Part shown: positions 1-5,324 of the stretch, one piece after another
How positions within the stretch are numbered: position 1 is the first letter of the stretch
How the letters are laid out: every line of letters begins with the position of its first letter
Assembly: GCA_002469305.1 (NCBI GenBank)
Contig: DKEY01000078.1
Coordinates: forward strand, 20,128 to 25,451
From: Sulfurospirillum sp. UBA6810
GTDB taxonomy: Bacteria; Campylobacterota; Campylobacteria; Campylobacterales; Sulfurospirillaceae
Direction: 5' to 3'
DNA length: 5,324 bases
Made by a program: the position numbers and the translations under genes
The notes under the pieces: model-generated
The model's database searches: none
Seen by the model: only the letters and a program-made list of their open reading frames with translations
What the model was told of the DNA's origin: nothing

Positions 1-1537
1 GGATTCTTCCATCAAAGTTTCTATTGCCTGAGAGAACTGCTGTGGTGTAGATGTCATTATCCACTGCTTCTTTTTGGATTTTAGGATCAAGTGCACCACT
101 CATACCGTTACATGTAGTACAAGCAAACCCTACGATACCAAAGCCAAGTTTTTCTAACTCCCCGAGTAGATTTGCCTCTTTGAGATACTCCTCTACTACT
201 TTAGAACCTGGTGCTAAAGAAGATTTTACCCATGGCTTTCTCTTTAAGCCCAGTTCATTTGCTTTTTTTGCCAAAAGTCCTGCTGCTACAACATTTCTTG
301 GATTTGAAGTGTTTGTACAGCTTGTAATCGCAGCTATCAAAACCGCACCATCTGGCATCTTTTCACCCTCTTGTGAAAACTCTTTTACAATTCCCTCATC
401 TTTGAGTGTATTCGTTGGCACGAGTTTATGTGGCTTTGAAGGCCCTGCAAGGCTTCTAGTGACACTTCCTAGGTCAAACTCTAACTCTCTTGCGTATAGA
501 GCATTTTTTAGGCTATCAGCCCAAAGACCATTTGCTTTAGCATACGCTTCTACAAGAGCTACTTGGCTTGCTTCACGCCCTGTGAGTCTGAGATACTCTA
601 GTGTTTGTTCATCTATGGCAAACATCGCAGCACTTGCGCCATACTCTGGTGTCATATTTGAGATAGTTGCACGATCACCTAGTGTGAGATATGCTAATCC
701 TTCTCCATAAAACTCTAAAAAAGAGGAGATAACATTGTTGGCTCGCAAAAAGCTTGTCATAGAAAGTGCGATATCCGTAGCTGTGATGCCCTCAGCTCTT
801 TTGCCTACTATCTTGACACCAACTATCTCAGGAAGTCTCATATATGAAGGATTGCCTAGCATAACATTTTCAGCTTCAAGTCCACCAACGCCTATGGCGA
901 TAACACCAAGAGCGTCAACATGAGGTGTATGAGAGTCTGTGCCTACTAGCGTATCAGGATATGCGATGCCATCAACACTATGGATAACAGGAGACATCTT
1001 CTCTAAATTGATTTGGTGCATGATGCCATTACCTGGAGGGATAACATCTACATTGTCAAATGCCTCTTTTGTCCAATTTATGAAATGAAATCTATCAGCG
1101 TTTCTTCTATCTTCGATGGCTCTGTTTTTACTAAAGGCATCAGGATCAAATCCACCGCACTCAACTGCGAGTGAGTGGTCAACGATGAGTTGTGTTGGCA
1201 CAACGGGATTTACTTTTGTAGCATCCCCTCCTTGTGCCGCGATAGCTTCACGAAGTCCAGCCAAATCAACAAGTGCAGTGAGTCCCAAGATATCATGACA
1301 CACAACACGGCTAGGATACCAAGGAAAATCCTTATCTTCTCTTTGCTCTATGATTTGTATGAGAGAGTCTTGTAACTCCTCTTTTGGACACTTTCTAAGA
1401 AGATTTTCTGCCAAAACTCGTGAAGTGTAGTTGAGCTTTTCAAAACTTCCTGACTTGATTGCTTCAACTGCACTTTTCACATCATAATAGCTTACATGTA
1501 AGCCCTCTAATTTTTTGAGATAGTTTTCATTTTTCAT
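1..1537 (-). CDS. acnD: Fe-S 2-methylcitrate dehydratase AcnD, aconitase family (3' end beyond the window)
   Basis: AcnD is a cytoplasmic [4Fe-4S] enzyme that dehydrates 2-methylcitrate in the methylcitrate cycle. The frame opens at ATG 1537-1535, four bases after the prpC stop, and runs unbroken to the left edge, giving 512 visible residues. The family is about 860 residues, so roughly 350 are missing, including the C-terminal swivel domain. The aconitase catalytic domain is clear: the VDHSLAVE segment has Asp120-His121-Ser122, GTDSHTPH lies near residues 199-206, and the cluster ligands are Cys407 (SCTNTSN) and Cys473/Cys476 (ACTTCNGMSG). The 66- and 3-residue spacing equals that of aconitase A as I recall it (435/501/504). 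AcnD is preferred over housekeeping AcnA because of ACTTCNGMSGALDP in place of GCTTCIGNSGPL, the stretch CGGFDPDAF-KNRAIEDRRN, and its position after prpC. The start follows a purine-rich but weak ribosome site, which suggests coupling to prpC translation. Family assignment is firm; preference for 2-methylcitrate over citrate is inferred. Confidence 0.93.
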   Translation of the reverse strand, partial: MKNENYLKKLEGLHVSYYDVKSAVEAIKSGSFEKLNYTSRVLAENLLRKCPKEELQDSLIQIIEQREDKDFPWYPSRVVCHDILGLTALVDLAGLREAIAAQGGDATKVNPVVPTQLIVDHSLAVECGGFDPDAFSKNRAIEDRRNADRFHFINWTKEAFDNVDVIPPGNGIMHQINLEKMSPVIHSVDGIAYPDTLVGTDSHTPHVDALGVIAIGVGGLEAENVMLGNPSYMRLPEIVGVKIVGKRAEGITATDIALSMTSFLRANNVISSFLEFYGEGLAYLTLGDRATISNMTPEYGASAAMFAIDEQTLEYLRLTGREASQVALVEAYAKANGLWADSLKNALYARELEFDLGSVTRSLAGPSKPHKLVPTNTLKDEGIVKEFSQEGEKMPDGAVLIAAITSCTNTSNPRNVVAAGLLAKKANELGLKRKPWVKSSLAPGSKVVEEYLKEANLLGELEKLGFGIVGFACTTCNGMSGALDPKIQKEAVDNDIYTTAVLSGNRNFDGRI

Positions 1538-1552
1538 TTTTTTATCTTTTAT
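1538..1552 (-). promoter_or_regulatory. Weak A-rich initiation region of acnD inside the prpC end
   Basis: The four-base gap between the prpC TAA (1544-1542) and the acnD ATG (1537-1535) is all A. The only purine-rich candidate is AAAAGA in the last prpC codons, about six bases before the ATG and without a GGAG-type core. Initiation therefore probably depends on ribosomes finishing prpC, or on the A-rich context itself. A second ATG at 1530-1528 is in another frame. Confidence 0.4.
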
Positions 1553-2690
1553 CCAATGGAACAAACATAAGGTCATGTGGACCAACATACTGTGCTGATG
1601 GACGGATTATTTTTCCATCTTCTCTTTGCTCTATAACGTGTGCGCCCCAACCAGTTGTACGAGATATAACAAAGATAGGAGTAAACATATCTGTTGGAAT
1701 TCCCATCTGGTTGTAAGAGACTGCTGAGAACCAATCGAGATTTGGGAACATCTTTTTAGCATCCCACATAACTGACTCTATACGCTCTGCCACATCATAC
1801 ATCAAAGTATTGTCATTTTCTTCTGCCAAAGACTTCGCAACTTCTTTGATAACAACATTTCTAGGGTCACTTATCGTATATACAGGATGTCCAAATCCTA
1901 TGATAATCTCTTTGTTTGCCATACGCTCTTTGATATCAGCTTCAGCTGCTTCAGGTGAACTGTAACGCTCTTGGATTCTAAATGCAGCCTCATTTGCTCC
2001 ACCATGTTTTGGCCCTCTAAGAGCGCCGATGGCTCCTGTGATAGCTGAGTGCATATCGGAGTTTGTTCCTGCTATGACACGAGCTGTAAATGTAGAAGCA
2101 TTAAACTCATGCTCTGCATAAAGAATGAGAGATATATGCATCGCTTTTACCCATGAGCTTTTTGGTTTTTTACCATGTAAAAGATGTAAAAAATGCTCTG
2201 CGATAGTATCATCATCACTTTGTAACTCTATCTTTTTGCCATTGTGAGAGTAGTGATACCAGTAAAGTAAAATTGAGCCAAAACAAGCGATAAGCCTATC
2301 TACGATATCTTGTGCTGCAACTTTAGGATGTGCTTCATTCTCTGGTTCTATACATCCTAAAGCTGCACAACCCGTTCTCATAACATCCATAGGATGTGTC
2401 TGTCTTGGAAGTTGCTCTAAGACTGTTTTTACAGCCTGTGGTATATCTCTGTAAGATTTTAACTTCTTTTTATATGCTGCAAGTTCTGCCTTATTTGGCA
2501 ATTTTTCATGGATGATGAGGTATGCTATCTCTTCAAACTCGGCCTCAGTTGCAAAATTTAAAATATCATAACCACGGTAATGCAAATCGTTTCCGCTAAG
2601 TCCTACCGTACAAATTGCTGTATTTCCTGCTGCTGTTCCTGATAAGGCAACAGATTTTTTAGGTTTAAATCCTGTATTTTCAGTACTCAT
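1542..2690 (-). CDS. prpC: 2-methylcitrate synthase PrpC
   Basis: PrpC condenses propionyl-CoA with oxaloacetate to give 2-methylcitrate and CoA, the committed step of the cycle, in the cytoplasm. The gene is complete at 382 residues, close to the roughly 389 of enterobacterial PrpC. The citrate synthase fold is visible from start to end. The N-terminal KPKKSVALSG and GNDLHYRGYDIL segments are typical of PrpC. AEHEFNAS lies at residues 192-199 and RGPKHGG at 225-231. The catalytic set is His229 (PKHGG), His268 (GFGHPVY) and Asp319 (NLDWFSA), which corresponds with a constant offset of six to His235/His274/Asp325 recalled for Salmonella PrpC. The C-terminus has the CoA-side IIRPSAQYVGP motif. 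The ATG is supported by a good AAAGGA site six bases upstream. PrpC enzymes often keep some citrate synthase activity, but overall similarity and the position between prpB and acnD make the methylcitrate role strongly favoured. Confidence 0.97.
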   Translation of the reverse strand: MSTENTGFKPKKSVALSGTAAGNTAICTVGLSGNDLHYRGYDILNFATEAEFEEIAYLIIHEKLPNKAELAAYKKKLKSYRDIPQAVKTVLEQLPRQTHPMDVMRTGCAALGCIEPENEAHPKVAAQDIVDRLIACFGSILLYWYHYSHNGKKIELQSDDDTIAEHFLHLLHGKKPKSSWVKAMHISLILYAEHEFNASTFTARVIAGTNSDMHSAITGAIGALRGPKHGGANEAAFRIQERYSSPEAAEADIKERMANKEIIIGFGHPVYTISDPRNVVIKEVAKSLAEENDNTLMYDVAERIESVMWDAKKMFPNLDWFSAVSYNQMGIPTDMFTPIFVISRTTGWGAHVIEQREDGKIIRPSAQYVGPHDLMFVPLDKR

Positions 2691-2696
2691 AGTAAT

Positions 2697-2702
2697 TCCT
2701 TT
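2697..2702 (-). promoter_or_regulatory. prpC ribosome binding site
   Basis: Read on the minus strand this is AAAGGA, six bases before the prpC ATG at 2690-2688, inside the 21-base gap after the prpB stop (2714-2712). It is the best Shine-Dalgarno match of the three junctions and fixes the prpC start. The gap is too short and has no stem-loop, so it holds no terminator. Confidence 0.72.
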
Positions 2703-2711
2703 ATATCTTTT

Positions 2712-3593
2712 TTAGCATTTGCTTTTTGAGAAAAGCTGGTCTAGTTTCTCTTCATAAGAGTGATAATCTAACATGTCATACAATTCCATTCTTGTTTGCA
2801 TGATATTTAGAACATTGCTTTGTGTTCCCTCTTTGATGATGGCTGTGAAAACATCTAATGCTGCTTTATTCATAGCACGAAAACCTGAGAGTGGGTAAAG
2901 CACCATACTTATACCAACACTTGCTAACTCTTCTACTGTAAACATAGGAGTAGCGCCAAACTCTGTTATATTTGCTAACACTGGCACTTTGATAACTTTT
3001 GTAAAATCCTCATACTCTTGAAGTGTATGGATAGCCTCAGCAAATATCATATCAGCTCCCGCGTCCACATACGCCTGAGCACGTTTGAGTGCTGATTCTT
3101 GACCTTCACTCGCATGAGCGTCAGTTCTAGCCATGATGACAAAATCAGGGTCAATTTTTGCATCCACTGCTGCTCGTATGCGGTCACACATCTCATCTAT
3201 ACTTACTAACTCTTTATTTGGTCGATGACCACATCTTTTTTGTGCTACTTGGTCTTCTATATGACAGCCTGCTGCTCCTGCTCTTGTCATCTCTCTTACA
3301 GTTCTAGCGATATTAAATGCCCCACCCCAACCTGTATCTGCATCAACTAAAAGCGGAACATCACATCGTCCTGTTATACGTCTGATATCTATACAAACAT
3401 CTTCTAGCATCGTCATCCCAAGATCAGGTAAACCATAACTTGCATTTGCAACTCCTGCACCTGAGAGATACAGAGCTTTTGCTCCAGCACGCTGCGCCTG
3501 CATAGCACTATAAGCGTTGATGACACCTAATATCTGAAGTGGGCTTTGCTCGCTCAAAGCCTCTTTAAATCTTTTTCCTGCACTTTTTATCAT
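2712..3593 (-). CDS. prpB: 2-methylisocitrate lyase PrpB
   Basis: PrpB cleaves (2S,3R)-2-methylisocitrate to pyruvate and succinate, the last step of the cycle. It belongs to the isocitrate lyase/PEP mutase superfamily of Mg2+-dependent TIM-barrel enzymes. The gene is complete at 293 residues, against about 296 in E. coli PrpB. The superfamily KRCGH motif is at residues 119-123, with Cys121 as catalytic base. Metal-site acids are visible as Asp84 and Asp86 in VDADTGWG and Glu113 in HIEDQ, with Asp57 in GLPDLGM a further candidate. NITEFGATP (208-216) and YPLSGFRAMNKAA (233-245) are characteristic of PrpB; recalled E. coli PrpB has Ala where Gly237 stands here. The short length without the large insertions of AceA argues against a glyoxylate-cycle isocitrate lyase. 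The ATG follows an AAAAGG ribosome site by eight bases. The gene lies 12 bases after prpE and 21 before prpC, consistent with one operon. Confidence 0.97.
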   Translation of the reverse strand: MIKSAGKRFKEALSEQSPLQILGVINAYSAMQAQRAGAKALYLSGAGVANASYGLPDLGMTMLEDVCIDIRRITGRCDVPLLVDADTGWGGAFNIARTVREMTRAGAAGCHIEDQVAQKRCGHRPNKELVSIDEMCDRIRAAVDAKIDPDFVIMARTDAHASEGQESALKRAQAYVDAGADMIFAEAIHTLQEYEDFTKVIKVPVLANITEFGATPMFTVEELASVGISMVLYPLSGFRAMNKAALDVFTAIIKEGTQSNVLNIMQTRMELYDMLDYHSYEEKLDQLFSKSKC

Positions 3594-3601
3594 AGCATCA
3601 A

Positions 3602-3607
3602 CCTTTT
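3602..3607 (-). promoter_or_regulatory. prpB ribosome binding site overlapping the prpE stop
   Basis: Read on the minus strand this is AAAAGG, eight bases before the prpB ATG at 3593-3591. Its first two bases are the last two of the prpE TAA stop (3608-3606), so ribosomes ending prpE sit on the prpB initiation signal. This supports the chosen prpB start and suggests coupled translation. A nearer ATG at 3598-3596 is out of the prpB frame. Confidence 0.7.
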
Positions 3608-5324
3608 ATTTTTTTATTGGGTAGCCAAGAGCTTTTATAGCCTCTTGTACTTCTGGCAATACATCTTTATCTTCTATCGTTGAGGGCATACTCCACTCTT
3701 TTCCATCGGCCATACTTCTCATCGTGCCTCGAAGTATCTTTCCACTTCTTGTTTTTGGAAGTCTCTTTACGACGGTTGCTATCTTAAATGCAGCGACTGC
3801 TCCAATCTCATCACGAACAAGTTGCACAATACCATCCACAAGAGATTGATGGTCTCTCTCTATACCTTCTTTGAGTACAACAAATCCCATAGGAACTTCG
3901 CCTTTAAGCTCATCATCAACGCCTATAACAGCACACTCTGCAACATCAGGATGTTTTGCCACTATCTCTTCCATCTCGCCAGTTGAGAGTCTATGTCCAG
4001 CGACATTGATAACCCCATCCATACGACCCATAACCCAAACATACCCATCTTTATCGATATAGCCTGAATCTCCTGTGAGGTAGTATCCCTCATAAAAGTT
4101 GAGGTATGAACGCTTATATCTCTCATCATCTTCCCAAATTCCCATCAAACAACTTGGCGGAAGAGGGAGTTTTATCACAAGATTTCCAAGCTTCCCAGCC
4201 TTGCACTCTTTGCCATCAGCATCTAGCACTTTGAGGTTAAAGCCTGGCATAGGTTTTGTTGGACTTCCTGGTTTGACTTCCATAGGGTCAAGTCCAAGTG
4301 GATTTGCAGCTATCGCCCAGCCCGTCTCTGTCTGCCACCAGTGGTCAATGACAGGCTTTCCAGTTATTTGCTGTGTCCATTCTAGTGTTGGAGAGTCACA
4401 TCTCTCCCCAGCCATAAATATTGTTTTTAAATTTGTAAGATCATACTTCTTCGCCCATTCGCCATTTGGATCCTCTTTTCTTACTGCTCTAAAAGCTGTA
4501 GGTGCTGCAAAAAGAACATTTACTTTATATTCGCTGCACACTCTCCAAAAAGCTCCTGGATTTGGTGTACGTACTGGTTTTCCCTCATATACAACCGTTG
4601 TACAACCATTCATCAGTGGTGCATATACTATGTATGAGTGTCCAACAACCCAACCAACATCACTCGCAGCCCAGAAAACATCACCAGGTTTTGCATTGTA
4701 AACATTGTCCATCGACCATTTCATAGCGACTGAGTGTCCACCATTGCTTCTGATAACCCCTTTAGGTTTTCCTGTTGTCCCTGAAGTATAAAGTATATAA
4801 AGTGGGTCTATCGCATCAACTGGAACACAATCTACTGGACTAGTTTTTTCTTCTTCAACTTCCCAATCAACATCTCTCCAAGGAAGCATATTTGCTCTTT
4901 CTTGTGGACGTTGCCAAATAAAACAAGTGGTTGGTTTATGGCTTGATTTCTTGATAGCTTCATCAAGGAGTGGTTTATAGTGGATAACTCTACTTACTTC
5001 TATACCACAGCTTGCACTCATGATAACTCTTGGCTTTGCATCATCTATTCTTGTTGCAAGTTCGTGCGCAGCAAATCCGCCAAAAACAACAGAGTGTATA
5101 GCGCCAATACGTGCACATGCAAGCATAGCAATAACAGCCTCTGGAATCATCGGCATATAGATAACAACTCTATCGCCTTTTACCACACCCTTGTTTACAA
5201 GCATACCAGCTGTTTTTGCAACACGGTCACGAAGTTGTCTATAAGTATATGTCTTTTTCGTATCTGTTACTGGAGAATCAAAGATAAGGGCTAGTTGATT
5301 TGCTCTTCCATGGTCTACATGTAA
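3606..5324 (-). CDS. prpE: Propionyl-CoA synthetase PrpE, AMP-forming (5' end beyond the window)
   Basis: PrpE converts propionate, ATP and CoA to propionyl-CoA, AMP and PPi through an acyl-adenylate, feeding PrpC. The frame is open to the right edge, giving 572 visible residues. With a family length of about 630, some 55-65 N-terminal residues are missing. The ATG at 5204-5202 is an internal Met: the upstream codons encode typical synthetase sequence (LALIFDSP, TYTYRQLRDRV). Visible motifs, numbered within the fragment, are the phosphate-binding YTSGTTGKPKGV (about 179-190), DVGWVVGHSYIVY (about 222-234), WWQTETGW (329-336), INVAGHRLST (about 439-448) and the A10 motif TRSGK with adenylate-forming Lys529, the usual target of lysine acetylation in this family. 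WWQTETGW and GHRLST, rather than the WWQTETGG and GHRLGT of acetyl-CoA synthetases, together with the prp neighbours, favour propionate. Some acetate activity would be expected. The stop codon overlaps the prpB ribosome site. Confidence 0.94.
   Translation of the reverse strand, partial: LHVDHGRANQLALIFDSPVTDTKKTYTYRQLRDRVAKTAGMLVNKGVVKGDRVVIYMPMIPEAVIAMLACARIGAIHSVVFGGFAAHELATRIDDAKPRVIMSASCGIEVSRVIHYKPLLDEAIKKSSHKPTTCFIWQRPQERANMLPWRDVDWEVEEEKTSPVDCVPVDAIDPLYILYTSGTTGKPKGVIRSNGGHSVAMKWSMDNVYNAKPGDVFWAASDVGWVVGHSYIVYAPLMNGCTTVVYEGKPVRTPNPGAFWRVCSEYKVNVLFAAPTAFRAVRKEDPNGEWAKKYDLTNLKTIFMAGERCDSPTLEWTQQITGKPVIDHWWQTETGWAIAANPLGLDPMEVKPGSPTKPMPGFNLKVLDADGKECKAGKLGNLVIKLPLPPSCLMGIWEDDERYKRSYLNFYEGYYLTGDSGYIDKDGYVWVMGRMDGVINVAGHRLSTGEMEEIVAKHPDVAECAVIGVDDELKGEVPMGFVVLKEGIERDHQSLVDGIVQLVRDEIGAVAAFKIATVVKRLPKTRSGKILRGTMRSMADGKEWSMPSTIEDKDVLPEVQEAIKALGYPIKK

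Noticed and set aside
51..710. A 219-codon open frame on the plus strand.
   Set aside because: It lies wholly antisense to acnD, whose minus-strand protein is conserved codon by codon here. The plus-strand translation is Ser/Pro/Ala-rich with no recognisable domain, as expected from a shadow frame.
2691..2711. Possible terminator or promoter between prpB and prpC.
   Set aside because: Only 21 bases, no inverted repeat, and the space is taken by a good prpC ribosome site.
2712..3593. Glyoxylate-cycle isocitrate lyase (AceA) as an alternative for this lyase.
   Set aside because: The protein is about 290 residues, lacks the long AceA insertions, and carries PrpB-type NITEFGATP and YPLSGFRAMNKAA segments next to prpC.
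4099..4701. A 200-codon open frame on the plus strand.
   Set aside because: It is antisense to the conserved core of prpE, has no recognisable domain and no convincing ribosome site. The frame is better explained by the codon use of prpE.
5202..5204. Treating this ATG as the prpE start.
   Set aside because: The frame continues upstream to the window edge and encodes family-typical sequence, so this is an internal Met and the true start is outside the window.
4980..5294. A Cys/His/Asn/Thr-rich 104-residue plus-strand frame that could suggest a small metal-binding protein.
   Set aside because: It is antisense to prpE. The unusual composition follows from reading the opposite strand of a conserved coding region, and there is no spacing pattern of a zinc-binding domain.

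Overview
The window holds a single tightly packed minus-strand gene cluster for the 2-methylcitrate cycle, which oxidises propionate to pyruvate. In transcription order (right to left) the genes are prpE (propionyl-CoA synthetase, 5' end beyond the right edge), prpB (2-methylisocitrate lyase), prpC (2-methylcitrate synthase) and acnD (Fe-S 2-methylcitrate dehydratase of the aconitase family, 3' end beyond the left edge). I translated acnD and the upstream part of prpE by hand. Both reading frames stay open to the window edges with no frameshift or internal stop, so both genes are cut only by the window.

Layout: 3606-5324 prpE; 12 bases; 2712-3593 prpB; 21 bases; 1542-2690 prpC; 4 bases; 1-1537 acnD. 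No gap is large enough for an independent promoter or terminator, so one polycistronic transcript is likely. Its promoter would lie upstream of prpE, outside the window. I saw no RNA genes, repeats, mobile elements or CRISPR. The plus strand carries only open frames antisense to these four genes.

How the genes work together: PrpE activates propionate to propionyl-CoA. PrpC condenses propionyl-CoA with oxaloacetate to 2-methylcitrate. AcnD dehydrates 2-methylcitrate; in characterised systems it works with the isomerase PrpF, and an aconitase then rehydrates the product to 2-methylisocitrate. PrpB cleaves that to pyruvate and succinate. The succinate returns to oxaloacetate through the TCA cycle.

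Organism: the DNA is AT-rich, with A-rich gene junctions and many AAA, AGA and TTA codons, and the proteins look proteobacterial. A member of Campylobacterota (Sulfurimonas, Arcobacter or Sulfurospirillum-like) would fit, but this is an impression from base composition and protein flavour, not a demonstrated assignment. The window is a well-known metabolic module; I found no convincing sign of an undescribed system.
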